From Methylobacterium sp. J-076 (GTDB lineage: Bacteria; Pseudomonadota; Alphaproteobacteria; Rhizobiales; Beijerinckiaceae), in assembly GCF_022829405.1 (NCBI RefSeq), contig NZ_JAKSXW010000074.1, positions 1 through 64,000 on the forward strand: 64,000 nucleotides of DNA, written 5' to 3'. The position numbers and the translations under genes are program-made. This document shows, piece by piece, positions 15,807 through 24,866 of the stretch. Under the pieces are notes generated by a model. It made no database searches and had not been told where the DNA came from. It saw only the letters and a program-made list of their open reading frames with translations. Numbering within the stretch: position 1 is the stretch's first letter; the number at the start of each line of letters is the position of its first letter.

Positions 15807-16229
15807 ATGCTGCCGCCGATCACGACCATCATCGAGAATTTCGAGATCGTGGAGGACGAGCACATGCGGCTCGAATACCTCATCGAGCTCGGCCGTGCCC
15901 TTCCGCCGTTGCCCGAGGCCCTGCGCATCGAGACCAACCGCGTCCATGGCTGCGAGAGCCAGGTCTGGATCCACACGGCCGCGGAGGACAGGGACGGAAC
16001 GCGGCGGCTCGCCCTTCAGGGCTTCAGCGACTCGTTCATCGTCCGCGGCTTCGTGGCTCTGATGGTCGCGTACTACGACGGCAAGACGCCGAAGGAGGCG
16101 GCCGGGATGGATGGGCTGGATCTGTTCCGGCAACTTCACTTCGGCGGGCACGTGACGTCGAAACGCTCGAACGGCGTTCGGTCCATGGTCGAGCGCATCC
16201 ACCGGGATGCGGTGCAGCTGGCCGCCTGA
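15807..16229 (+). CDS. sufE: SufE-type sulfur acceptor protein
   Basis: This 140-residue protein has the SufE layout: ENFEIVEDEHMRLEYLIELG, LPEALRIETNRVHGCESQVW with the sulfur-accepting Cys, FSDSFIVRGFVALMVAYYDG, and a closing HVTSKRSNGVRSMVERI. SufE takes persulfide from the SufS cysteine desulfurase and passes it to the SufBCD scaffold for Fe-S cluster assembly in the cytoplasm. The frame is open from 15759, but the ATG at 15807 gives the family's usual start. It stands apart from other suf genes here. It follows the PAS kinase by 87 bp. Confidence 0.9.
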   Translation: MLPPITTIIENFEIVEDEHMRLEYLIELGRALPPLPEALRIETNRVHGCESQVWIHTAAEDRDGTRRLALQGFSDSFIVRGFVALMVAYYDGKTPKEAAGMDGLDLFRQLHFGGHVTSKRSNGVRSMVERIHRDAVQLAA

Positions 16230-16394
16230 GACGATCCCTTCCGCCCCCACGGGGGCTGGCGAGCCCAACGACGCGGGCGGTAGGCTCCCACGGGTGCCCT
16301 TCGGGCTGAGCGCCGGGGGAGAGGCCCGGCGTTTCTGCAGAGCCCCCGCCGGACCCGCACCACGGCCCCGAGCTTTCAGAGCCGCGCCCCGACC

Positions 16395-17270
16395 TCAGGC
16401 CCCCTCCCGCCAGAGGCGCAGGCGGGCCCGCTCGGGACCGACCGCCTGCCGCTCCAGCCCGTAATGCTCCGCGAGGCGGGAGAGCGCGATGCGGGCGACG
16501 ACCTTGGCCGAGCGCGCCGGCCAGCGGCGCTCCGCCTCGATCCGCTCCAGCCCCTTGAGGAAACCGCACAGGTCGAGGAGCAGGTCCGACAGGTCGCCGC
16601 CCACGGCCGCCAGCGCCCCGCGCACCCGCTGGCGGGCCGCCACCGCCGTGTCCGAGGCGCTGGCCGGATCCCGGGCGCCGCCGCCATCGACGCGCTGCGC
16701 CGTCCAGTCCATCCCCATCTTCGGCAGCATCAGCGCCTGGGCGATGTCCCGGCGCAGGCGCTCGCCCGCCTCATACTCCACGGGATCGATCATCGGCCGG
16801 CCGTCCCGGTCCCGGCGGCGGGCCATCCAGGCGAGGGGACTCTCCCCCGCGTCGCGGAGGGGTTCCTCGGACCCCCTCCCCTTCACCAGCTCCAGGTGCT
16901 GGGCGCGGAAGGGGCCGACCTCCCCGCCCCGCTCCCGCCGCAACCGCGCGAGGCCGGGTGCCGAGACGATCAGGCGCCCCGCGCCCTCCTCGGATACGAG
17001 GTCCGCGGCCACGAGCTCGGTGCCGGCGAGGCGCGGGAAGCGCCCTCCCCCGACGGACACCCCGCCCTCGCTCCGGCGGACGATCAGGGCCGCGGCGTCG
17101 AGGGGATCGGGGCGGGCCTCGGTCCCCGGCGCCCCCAGGGCGGCGAGCAGGCGGGACGCGTCCCGGGAGAGGATCCGCGCCCCCTGATGCGTCGCCCGGG
17201 CCGCCGGTTCGGCGCGCCGCGCCCGCCGCTGACGGGGCCGGGCCACCTTGACGTCGTCGGACATGTTCAT
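16395..17270 (-). CDS. DUF6456 domain protein
   Basis: This 291-residue protein has a basic N-terminus (RPRQRRARRAEPAARATHQG). Its central helical region includes FRAQHLELVKGRG and SPLAWMARRRDRDGRPMIDP. The conserved C-terminal DUF6456 block contains VEYEAGERLRRDIAQA, DLLLDLCGFLKGLERIEAER, RWPARSAKVVARIAL and LAEHYGL. This family is widespread in Rhizobiales and is thought to bind DNA through a helix-turn-helix; its job is unknown. The ATG at 17270 is followed two codons later by another at 17264; neither has a strong ribosome binding site. It converges on sufE. Confidence 0.8.
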   Translation of the reverse strand: MNMSDDVKVARPRQRRARRAEPAARATHQGARILSRDASRLLAALGAPGTEARPDPLDAAALIVRRSEGGVSVGGGRFPRLAGTELVAADLVSEEGAGRLIVSAPGLARLRRERGGEVGPFRAQHLELVKGRGSEEPLRDAGESPLAWMARRRDRDGRPMIDPVEYEAGERLRRDIAQALMLPKMGMDWTAQRVDGGGARDPASASDTAVAARQRVRGALAAVGGDLSDLLLDLCGFLKGLERIEAERRWPARSAKVVARIALSRLAEHYGLERQAVGPERARLRLWREGA

Positions 17271-17379
17271 GTTTTGTTCTCGTGCTGCTGCGGTGCCGTG
17301 CGCCGAAACAGCCCTACCAGACAATAGTCTTATGTCAAGAAAATAGGGAAAGGCCGGTGGGCGGGGCCCATCGATGCCG

Positions 17380-17589
17380 TCACCGCTTCGCCTTGGTCGG
17401 GGGTCTGCGGAGCACCTCGGCGATCTCGTCCTCGGCCTTGCCGCGGACCTCGTAGCCCATCGCCTCGAACCGCTCGAGCAGCGACTCGCTGGTGGCGGCC
17501 GAGCGTGCCGCCCAATCCGCCATGAGCCCGTTGATCCGCTCCAGATCGTCAGCGGGATGACCCTCGCCCGTCTCGGGATGGTGCGCCAT
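17380..17589 (-). CDS. Small conserved-looking hypothetical protein
   Basis: This 69-residue protein has an excellent ribosome binding site (GAGGAGG, 4 nt before the ATG at 17589). The sequence DLERINGLMADWAARSAATS and ESLLERFEAMGYEVRGKAED predicts two helices, followed by a basic tail. It sits between MucR and the DUF6456 gene on the same strand. No family was recognised. Confidence 0.6.
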   Translation of the reverse strand: MAHHPETGEGHPADDLERINGLMADWAARSAATSESLLERFEAMGYEVRGKAEDEIAEVLRRPPTKAKR

Positions 17590-17730
17590 CGAACCTCCTC
17601 GGGCCGACCTCGCGCCCTGCGCGACCGACGTGTCAGCCCGACCCTAACGCGGCGAGGGCCGAAGCGGTGCCGTGCCCGCGCGAGAACATCCGGCCCCGGG
17701 CTTCCGCCCGGGGCAGCGGGGTGCCGGAAA

Positions 17731-18162
17731 TCAGGCGGTCTGCCCGTAGCTGTCGCGCGGCTGCCCGAGACCGATCGCCTTGGCGAGGTCGGAGCGGGCC
17801 TGGGCGTAGTTCGGGGCGACCATCGGGTAATCCGAAGGCAGGCCCCACTTGGCCCGGTACTGCTCCGGGCTCATGTTGTACTTCGCACGCAGGTGGCGCT
17901 TCAGCGACTTGAAGCTGCGCCCATCCTCCAGACAGATGATGTACTCGTTCGTCACCGACTTCTTGATCGGGACGGCGGGCTGAAGGGGCGCGTCCGGCGC
18001 CGTGGCCACGATCTTCCCCGTCGCCACGCCGACGAGGGCCTGATTGATGCGCTCGATCAGTGGCACAAGGTCTTCCGCGGGAAGAGCCTTGCTGGAGACA
18101 TAGGACGCCGCGATCTTCACGGTCATCCGCACCCTATCGAGGGCCACTTTCTGTCTTTCCAC
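17731..18162 (-). CDS. mucR: MucR/Ros family transcriptional regulator
   Basis: This 143-residue protein has the MucR/Ros layout. The N-terminal oligomerisation helices are IAASYVSSKALPAEDLVPLI. The zinc-finger-like DNA-binding domain contains EYIICLEDGRSFKSLKRHLR, then KYNMSPEQYRAKWGLPSDYP and a basic end. MucR proteins bind AT-rich DNA and control exopolysaccharide, motility and cell-cycle genes in Rhizobiales. It starts with GTG at 18162, and a GGAGG lies about 10 nt upstream. The AT-rich 380-bp region upstream (18163-18545) is a likely site of autoregulation. Confidence 0.9.
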   Translation of the reverse strand: MERQKVALDRVRMTVKIAASYVSSKALPAEDLVPLIERINQALVGVATGKIVATAPDAPLQPAVPIKKSVTNEYIICLEDGRSFKSLKRHLRAKYNMSPEQYRAKWGLPSDYPMVAPNYAQARSDLAKAIGLGQPRDSYGQTA

Positions 18163-18545
18163 GACGCCAAACCTCCATCTTTCCGACCGTTAATGACTAA
18201 CGATGGCCACCGTGCAATCAAATTTGATTTAGTTAACGATTTGACTGAGTTACCATCATTCGCTCGGACCTATAGCCGCAGATCCAGACTTCGCGTCGCA
18301 AGGATCATGCAGCGCATTGGTGGAGTATTTCATCGAAATTCATGTCGCAAGCGGCAATCATCGGGAAATTGACGAATGAATTGCTTCCATGTTCGCGCAT
18401 TTGACTTGGTAAAGCTCTCTTCAAGTCGCATCGTAGATCGAACTACGATCAAGAGTTGCTTTTACCTGGGCCGGCGCCCGGCTTGCCTCCGGCAGGCGCA
18501 CGCGGCACACCCGGCGCACGGCAAACCGGGACGGAGTGGGCGCAG
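18163..18545. promoter_or_regulatory. AT-rich divergent promoter region (mucR and oligopeptidase B)
   Basis: This 383-bp region between divergent genes has a strongly AT-rich centre (about 18180-18450), unlike its surroundings. MucR proteins typically bind several such AT-rich sites in their own promoters, so autoregulation is likely by family. No open frame or hairpin stands out. Confidence 0.4.
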
Positions 18546-20657
18546 ATGCTGAAGGGAATGGGCGGGGAAGCGCCGGTCGCCGAGGTTCGCCCGACGCAGG
18601 TGACCGTCCACGGGCGGACGGTGCCGGACGACTATGCGTGGCTGAAGGCGGCCAACTGGCAGGCGGTGCTGAAGGACCCGGCGGCGCTGCCCGAGGACAT
18701 CGCCGCCTACCTGCGCGCGGAGAACGCCTATACCGATGCGGCCCTCGCCGGCACCGCGGACCTGCGCAGGCGCCTCGTGGGCGAGATGCGCGGCCGGATC
18801 CGCGAGGACGACAGCGGCGTGCCCGAGCCGGACGGGGCCTTCGCCTACTACACCCGCCACCGGGACGGCGGGCAGCACCCCCTCGTCTGCCGCCGGCCCA
18901 CCGGCCCGGAGGCGCCCCTCGGCCGCGAGGGCGAGGAGACCATCCTCATCGACGGCGACCGGGAGGGCGAGGGCCTGCCGTTCTTCGAGATCGCCTCGGC
19001 CAGCCACTCGGACGACCACCGCCTGCTGGCTTGGGGCGCGGACACCAAGGGCTCGGAACTGCACGCCATCCGCGTGCGCGACCTCGCCACGGGCGAGGAT
19101 TCCCAGGACCTGATCGAGGCGACCTCGGGTGAGGCCGTCTGGACGGCGGATGGCGGCGGCTTCTGGTACGTCGCCCTCGACGCCAACCACCGCCCGGCGC
19201 GGGTGATGTTCCACCGCCTCGGCCAGCCGCAATCGGCCGACGCGACGGTCTATGCCGAGCCCGATGCGGGCTACTTCGTCCATATCGGGGAGACGCAGTC
19301 CGGCCGCTTCCTGGCGATCACCGCCAGCGACCACGAGACCGCGGAGATCCGCCTCATCGACCGCGCCGCGCCGGAGGCCGGGGCGCTCCTCGTGCAGCCC
19401 CGCGAGCCGCTGTTGATCTATTCCGTGGACGACCACGGCGACACGCTGTTCATCCGCACCAACGCGGACGGGGCCGAGGACTTCAAGATCGTCACCGCCC
19501 CCCTCTCCGATCCCGGGCGCGGCCGGTGGCGGGACCTCGTGCCCCACCGGCCGGGGGTGATGATCCGCCACCTGCACGTCCTGGCCGGCCACATGGTGCG
19601 GCTGGAGATCGAGAACGCGAAGCCGCGGATCGTCGTGCGCGCCCTCGCCGACGGGGACGAGCACGTCGTCGCCTTCGGGGAGGAGGCCTATTCCCTGGGC
19701 CTCCAGCCCGGCAGCGAGTTCGACACGGCGCGGATCCGCTTCGTCTATTCCTCGATGACGACCCCGGCCGAGACCTTCGACTACGATTGCCTCAGCCGCG
19801 CGCGGGTCCTGCGCAAGCGCCAGGAGGTGCCGAGCGGGCACGAGCCCGCGGCCTACGTGACGCGCCGCCTGTTCGCCACCGCACCGGACGGGGAGCAGGT
19901 GCCGATCTCCCTGCTGCACCGGAAGGACCAGCCCGTCGACGGTTCGGCGCCGCTCCTGCTCTACGGCTACGGCTCCTACGGCACGCTGATGCCCGCGGCC
20001 TTCCGGACCAACCTGCTCTCCCTGGTGGATCGCGGCTTCGTCTACGCCATCGCCCATATCCGCGGCGGCACCGAGAAGGGCTGGCGCTGGTACCTGGACG
20101 GCAAGCGCGAGAAGAAGCCCAACACCTTCACCGATTTCGTGGCCTGCGCGCGGGCGCTGGTCTCGGCAGGCTACACGGCCGAGAAGCGCATCGTCGCCCA
20201 CGGGGGCTCGGCCGGGGGAATGCTGATGGGGGCGGTGGCCAACATTGCCCCGGAGCTGTTCGCCGGCATCGTCGCCGACGTGCCGTTCGTGGACGTGCTC
20301 AACACCATGCTCGACGCGGACCTGCCCCTCACCCCGCCGGAATGGCCCGAATGGGGCAACCCGGCCGAGAGCGAGGCGGCCTTCGAGACGATCCTGTCCT
20401 ACTCGCCCTACGACAACGTCCGCGCGCAGGAGTACCCGGCGATCCTGGCGCTCGGCGGCCTCACCGACCCGCGGGTGACCTATTGGGAGCCGGCCAAGTG
20501 GGTCGCCCGCCTGCGCGCGACCATGACGGGGGGTGGGCCGGTCCTGCTCAAGATCAACATGGAGGCCGGCCACGGCGGCGCCGCCGGCCGGTTCGACCGC
20601 CTGGAGGAGGTCGCCCTGATCTACGCCTTCGCCCTGGCGGCGGCGGGGGTGGAATAG
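18546..20657 (+). CDS. ptrB: Oligopeptidase B (S9A serine peptidase)
   Basis: This 703-residue protein has an N-terminal seven-bladed propeller and a C-terminal alpha/beta-hydrolase domain. The propeller segments include DDYAWLKAANWQAVLKDP and YYTRHRDGGQHPLVCRR. The catalytic triad is visible: Ser in HGGSAGGMLMG, Asp in LGGLTDPRV, and His in EAGHGGAAGRF. The segment YGSYGTLMPAAFRTNLLSL and the RGGTEKGWRWY loop are typical of oligopeptidase B, which cleaves short peptides after Arg or Lys in the cytoplasm or periplasm. No signal peptide is seen. The ATG at 18546 has a GGAG about 10 nt upstream; an in-frame TTG at 18456 is less likely. Confidence 0.92.
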   Translation: MLKGMGGEAPVAEVRPTQVTVHGRTVPDDYAWLKAANWQAVLKDPAALPEDIAAYLRAENAYTDAALAGTADLRRRLVGEMRGRIREDDSGVPEPDGAFAYYTRHRDGGQHPLVCRRPTGPEAPLGREGEETILIDGDREGEGLPFFEIASASHSDDHRLLAWGADTKGSELHAIRVRDLATGEDSQDLIEATSGEAVWTADGGGFWYVALDANHRPARVMFHRLGQPQSADATVYAEPDAGYFVHIGETQSGRFLAITASDHETAEIRLIDRAAPEAGALLVQPREPLLIYSVDDHGDTLFIRTNADGAEDFKIVTAPLSDPGRGRWRDLVPHRPGVMIRHLHVLAGHMVRLEIENAKPRIVVRALADGDEHVVAFGEEAYSLGLQPGSEFDTARIRFVYSSMTTPAETFDYDCLSRARVLRKRQEVPSGHEPAAYVTRRLFATAPDGEQVPISLLHRKDQPVDGSAPLLLYGYGSYGTLMPAAFRTNLLSLVDRGFVYAIAHIRGGTEKGWRWYLDGKREKKPNTFTDFVACARALVSAGYTAEKRIVAHGGSAGGMLMGAVANIAPELFAGIVADVPFVDVLNTMLDADLPLTPPEWPEWGNPAESEAAFETILSYSPYDNVRAQEYPAILALGGLTDPRVTYWEPAKWVARLRATMTGGGPVLLKINMEAGHGGAAGRFDRLEEVALIYAFALAAAGVE

Positions 20658-20815
20658 GGCCGAACGGCGGATCGCGCGGACGCCGCCACGGACGCACCGC
20701 CGGCCGTCGCGAGGGACGCGCGCCCTCAGGCGATGGCCCGCCGCCCGGGGGGCGGCCCGCGGCGCCCGCGCCGCCGGGGCGGGGGCCGCGTCTCGCCAGG
20801 GCGCGAGGCCTGCCG

Positions 20816-23800
20816 CTACGGTGGCGGCGCGGCGGGCTCGGGGGATGGCGAGTCGGCGCGGGCGCGGGCCTGCCGCTCGGCCTCCTCGGCCGCGAGCTTG
20901 TCGGCATACGCCTTGAGGGCGGCGGCGCGGGACTTGTCCATCTCGATCCGGTCGCGGCGGCGCTGCCGCTCCACCTGATCTGCCTCGGTCAGCTCGATCT
21001 TCTCCAACTCGCGCTGCAGGACGAAGGCGGCGAGGCCGGTCGAGAGCGGCCCGGCATCGACGCCCCGCGCCGGGTCGGCGAGGCTGCCGGTGAGGGCATA
21101 CTGCACGGCGGGCGGGCCCGCCGGCCAGCCCTGCGGCACCGTCCCCCCCGTCAGCGTGCCCCGGGCGTCGAGGCGGCCCTCGCGCAGATCCTCGGTGACG
21201 CTGCCGACCCAGCGGGCGGGGCCGAGATCCACATCGAGGGGCCCCGCCCGCAGGACGCCGCCGACGATGGTGGCGGGGGCGGAGACCGGCGCCGTCGCCT
21301 GGGCGGCGGCCTTGCCGAATTCCTGCGAGACCAGGGCGGCGAGCCGCCCCTCGCGGAGCGGATCCTCGGCCTCGACGGCCAGGGCGAGGGCCCGGCCGAG
21401 GGCGTTGGGATCGAGCCCGGAGAGGCTGAGGTCCTTGAGCGTCAGGCGCCCGCTGCCGGCGAGGTTGCCGACGAGGGCGGGAAGCGCCTCCGCGCTCGCG
21501 GCGACGCGCAGCGCGGCCGAGAGGCGCCCGCCGAGGGCCCGCCCCCCGGAGACGGCGGAGAGGGCGAGATCGTCCAGGGTGCCCTCACCGGTCACGGACA
21601 GGGCCTCGCCCCGGCGCGCCAGGGTCGCGGAGCCGGACAGGCGCCCCTCCGCGAACCGCGCCGTCATCCCGCCGAGGGTGAGGCTGTCGGCGTCGAGGCC
21701 GAGGGTGAGGGCCGCGTCGGTGGCGCCCCATCCCCGGCCGAGGTCGAGGGAGGCGATGCGGAGGCCGACCGTGCCGTGCGGCCGGGGCGGCAGGGGGGCG
21801 GCGCGTCCCCCCTCCAGCGGCATCAGCAGCGCGGCGGCGAGCTTGGGCAGCGACAGGCGCGCCAGGGTCGCGCTGCCGTGCAGGGTGCCGTCCGCCGCGC
21901 GGGCGATCCGGGCCTCGACCGGGGCGCCGGCGATCCGCCCTTCGACCGCGACGAGGGGGTCGTCCGCGTCGGTGGCGAAGGTCGCGGTGACCTCGGCCGG
22001 CCACGCGCCGGGATCGAGCCGCGCCGCGCCGGCGAGCGTCAGGAAGGGGCCGAGATCGGCGGCCTTCACGGCGATCCGGCCGCCCTCCGGCACCGCGCTG
22101 CGGTCGGGCAGGACGAGGGGCTGGAGCGTGGCGAGGCTCGCCCCCGCGACGCTCCCCGACAGGGTGAGGGAAAGGCCGCCCCTCAAGGGTTCGGCGACGA
22201 GGCGCAGCTCGGCCGGCTGCTGGAGGCCCGGGATGTCGCCGCGGCCGAACCACGTGCCGGCGCGGGGCGTGGTGAGGGTGCCGGCCCCGGCCATGACGCG
22301 CCCGTCGCGGCTCCGGACCGAGAGGTCGAGGGTGCCGCCGCCGGCCGTGCCCTTGGCCTGCACCCGCACCTCGTCCTCCTGCGCCCCCCGGTCGAGGGCC
22401 ACGGCGAGGTCGAGGGGGGCGCTGCGCAGGAAGGGCGGGAGCGCCTGGAGGTCCTCGGTCCAGACCCGTTCGAGCAGGCCGACCAGGGGCGCCGCGACGG
22501 GGGCCTGGAGCCGACCGGCGATGCGGCCGGTGCCGTCCACCCCCAGGGTGCCGGAGAGCTTCGCACTCGCCCCCGCGAGGTCCGTCACGTCGAGGCTGTC
22601 GACGACGAGGCGCTGGCCGTCGGACTGGATCCGCGCCGCGATGGTGCCGTTGCCCGAGCCGACCGCGCCGTAGCGCACGTCCCTGGCCTGGAGGGTGAGG
22701 GCGAGGTCGAAGCCCCGCAGGGCGGAGAAGGCCGTGCCCAGGGGCGGCAGGGCGGCGACATCGACGCCGCTCGCCAGAAGCTGCGCCTCGAAACGCCCCC
22801 GCGCCCCGGAATCGGGCCCGAGATAGCGGGCATTCCCGCTGACGCGGGCGGCGCCGAACCCGGCGCGCAGGTTCCGCAGGGACAGGTCGGAGGAGGAGGC
22901 GGAGACGTCCGCGGCGATGTCCACCGCCCGCCCGTCGAGGAGGCCGACCAGCGGCCCCTCGACGCCGAGGCGGCGGAGGAGGCGGCCCAGCCCGTCCGAT
23001 TGCTTGGCGGCCAGGGCCACCGGGCCGGTCAGCCGGAGGGGCGCCCCCTCGACCTCGCCGCTCACCGTGACGGTGGCCTCGCCGGGGGCCGTCGCCGAGA
23101 GGCGCCGCAGGAGGAGGCCCCCGCCCCGCTCCGCCGTGCCCGACGCGGCGAGGCCGGTCCACTCGGCGGCGCCGAAGGCGGCGCTGTCCACGGCGATGTC
23201 GAAGTCGAGCATCACCGGCAGGCCCCATCCGCCGCGGGGGATGCCCCGGGACAGGAACGCCCCGCCCTCGGGCGAGGTCAGGAAGGCGTCGAGGTCGAGG
23301 CGGCGCGCCTTCAGGGACAGGGCCGCCCGCCATTGGCGCAGATCGAGCCGGCCCGAACCTTCGAGGCGCAGGGACTTCCCCCCGGGATCGACGTCCAGGC
23401 TCGCCTGCTCGAACCGCACCTGGGTGCCGCGGGCCTTGAAGCTGCCCGCGAGGGTGAAGGGGAGGTAGGGCCCCGCCACCTGGGTAGGCGGCCCGACCAC
23501 CAGCCGGGCGTTGCCCTCGGCCCGGACGATGCTCCCCGTGGCGTCCGCCTCGTCGGGCGCGAGGGCGAACCGGGCATCGACCTCGAACAGGGGCGTGGCG
23601 TCGCCGCCGCCGGAGATCTTCACCGGCAGCCGGCCTTCGGCATCGGGGGTGCCGCTCACCGCCCGGAACGGCACGCCGCCGCTCGTCGCCTCGATGCGCC
23701 AGGGCCCGACGAGGGCCGGTGCCTGGATGCGGACGTCGTCGGCGTAGAACTGGTCCGTCCGGCCCGTCGCGCGCACCGCCGTGGTGACGAAGAACTGCTG

Positions 23801-24223
23801 GATCTGAAGGTTCTCGATGGCGAGATCCCGGCCGCGCAGACCGTCCAGCAGGCCCTGCGGCAGGGTGATCGCCTCGCCGTCGTCGAGGAGCAGGCGGATC
23901 TCGGCCCGGCCGATCCGGGTCTCGGTGAACCGGGCCTCGCCCTTCAGCAGGGGCGCCAGGGCGACCTCGGCCTTCACGAAGCGGGCATCGAGGGCGGGCC
24001 CCTCCCGATCGCCGAGGTGGAGCCGGTCGACGCGCAGGCGCGGCGAGGGCAGGAGGCGCACCTCGACTCGCCCCTGGCTCTGCACGGGCACGTCCAGCGA
24101 CTGCGACAGGGAGCGGTCGATGAAGGCGCGGTGGGCCGTCCAGTCGATGAAGGGCGGGACGGCGAGCGCCGCGATCAGGACGAGGACGATCGCGCCAGCG
24201 AGCGCGGTCAGCAGATCACGCAC
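20816..24223 (-). CDS. AsmA family envelope protein
   Basis: This 1135-residue protein has an N-terminal membrane anchor (LLTALAGAIVLVLIAALAV) followed by FIDWTAHRAFIDRSLSQSL. The segment LPSPRLRVDRLHLGD is the classic start of AsmA proteins. The rest is a long series of beta-strand repeats (for example LRLEGSGRLDLRQWRAALSL and VSGNARYLGPDSGARG) that should form an elongated groove in the periplasm. A C-terminal AsmA_2 region and a Lys/Arg/Ala-rich coiled tail (LKAYADKLAAEEAERQARA) close the protein. Members are linked to phospholipid transport and outer-membrane assembly. It converges with the oligopeptidase gene. Confidence 0.88.
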   Translation of the reverse strand: MRDLLTALAGAIVLVLIAALAVPPFIDWTAHRAFIDRSLSQSLDVPVQSQGRVEVRLLPSPRLRVDRLHLGDREGPALDARFVKAEVALAPLLKGEARFTETRIGRAEIRLLLDDGEAITLPQGLLDGLRGRDLAIENLQIQQFFVTTAVRATGRTDQFYADDVRIQAPALVGPWRIEATSGGVPFRAVSGTPDAEGRLPVKISGGGDATPLFEVDARFALAPDEADATGSIVRAEGNARLVVGPPTQVAGPYLPFTLAGSFKARGTQVRFEQASLDVDPGGKSLRLEGSGRLDLRQWRAALSLKARRLDLDAFLTSPEGGAFLSRGIPRGGWGLPVMLDFDIAVDSAAFGAAEWTGLAASGTAERGGGLLLRRLSATAPGEATVTVSGEVEGAPLRLTGPVALAAKQSDGLGRLLRRLGVEGPLVGLLDGRAVDIAADVSASSSDLSLRNLRAGFGAARVSGNARYLGPDSGARGRFEAQLLASGVDVAALPPLGTAFSALRGFDLALTLQARDVRYGAVGSGNGTIAARIQSDGQRLVVDSLDVTDLAGASAKLSGTLGVDGTGRIAGRLQAPVAAPLVGLLERVWTEDLQALPPFLRSAPLDLAVALDRGAQEDEVRVQAKGTAGGGTLDLSVRSRDGRVMAGAGTLTTPRAGTWFGRGDIPGLQQPAELRLVAEPLRGGLSLTLSGSVAGASLATLQPLVLPDRSAVPEGGRIAVKAADLGPFLTLAGAARLDPGAWPAEVTATFATDADDPLVAVEGRIAGAPVEARIARAADGTLHGSATLARLSLPKLAAALLMPLEGGRAAPLPPRPHGTVGLRIASLDLGRGWGATDAALTLGLDADSLTLGGMTARFAEGRLSGSATLARRGEALSVTGEGTLDDLALSAVSGGRALGGRLSAALRVAASAEALPALVGNLAGSGRLTLKDLSLSGLDPNALGRALALAVEAEDPLREGRLAALVSQEFGKAAAQATAPVSAPATIVGGVLRAGPLDVDLGPARWVGSVTEDLREGRLDARGTLTGGTVPQGWPAGPPAVQYALTGSLADPARGVDAGPLSTGLAAFVLQRELEKIELTEADQVERQRRRDRIEMDKSRAAALKAYADKLAAEEAERQARARADSPSPEPAAPPP

Positions 24224-24448
24224 CGTTCCCGTTCCAGACCTCTCCGCGGACCCCCCGCGGGCCGCTCGCCCGGGCCTATAGCATGAAGGGCGGGGTGTGG
24301 CGCGACGGGGTCAGACCACGCTCCCCGCGGGGCCCTCGGACGATCCGGCGGCCCAGGGCTCGGAGGCGGCCCGCACCCCCGGCTCGCCGACGGCGCCCGC
24401 GGTGGCGGAAGGGACCACCGGACCCAGCCCCACCGCACTCAAGCGCCA
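24224..24448. other. Intergenic region
   Basis: These 225 GC-rich bp lie between two - strand genes. No frame with a start site and no convincing hairpin was seen. Confidence 0.25.
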
Positions 24449-24715
24449 TCAGCGCCCCATCGAACCGCCGCGGGGGATCGGGGCCGGGGCCGGGGGCGGC
24501 GTGGTGGATTGGCTGCGCTGGATGTTCATCATCGTGGTGTTGTTCTGGGTGGTCGAGCCCTGCTGCAGCGAGCGCGTCGTGCTCATGCTCGACATCGATT
24601 CGTTGGCCGCGTTGGGGTTGCCCTGCTGCACCTGCGCCAGGGCGGGGGCGGCCGACAGGGCCAGCGGCAGGGCGGCGGCGAGGGCGACGCGCGCGAGGGA
24701 CTTTGCGAGGGGCAT
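24449..24715 (-). CDS. Small secreted Ser/Thr/Gln/Asn-rich protein
   Basis: This 88-residue protein has a clear signal peptide (MPLAKSLARVALAAALPLAL, cleavage after SAAPALA). The mature part is polar: QQGNPNAANESMSSMSTTRS followed by QQGSTTQNNTTMMN and a proline-rich end. It has no cysteine and no recognised domain. Such low-complexity exported peptides are common in this group. It is divergent from uvrD. Confidence 0.6.
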   Translation of the reverse strand: MPLAKSLARVALAAALPLALSAAPALAQVQQGNPNAANESMSSMSTTRSLQQGSTTQNNTTMMNIQRSQSTTPPPAPAPIPRGGSMGR

Positions 24716-24866
24716 GGGGTTCGGGCCTTCGAGGCGACGGGAGGGGATCTCGCCGGGTCAAACCCGCGTCGCCCGCGGGGTTCCTGGCGGATCCCCCCGG
24801 CGCGCGCACGGGCCGCACGGGTCCCGCGGCCTCGACGCCGTTCGCGATTTGGTCCAGTGAGAAGGG

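Noticed and set aside
19526..24286. Very long open frame on the + strand across the oligopeptidase end and the whole AsmA gene
   Set aside because: It is mostly antisense to AsmA and out of frame with the oligopeptidase, has monotonous Gly/Arg/Ala composition, and no domain. Long antisense frames are expected at 70% GC.
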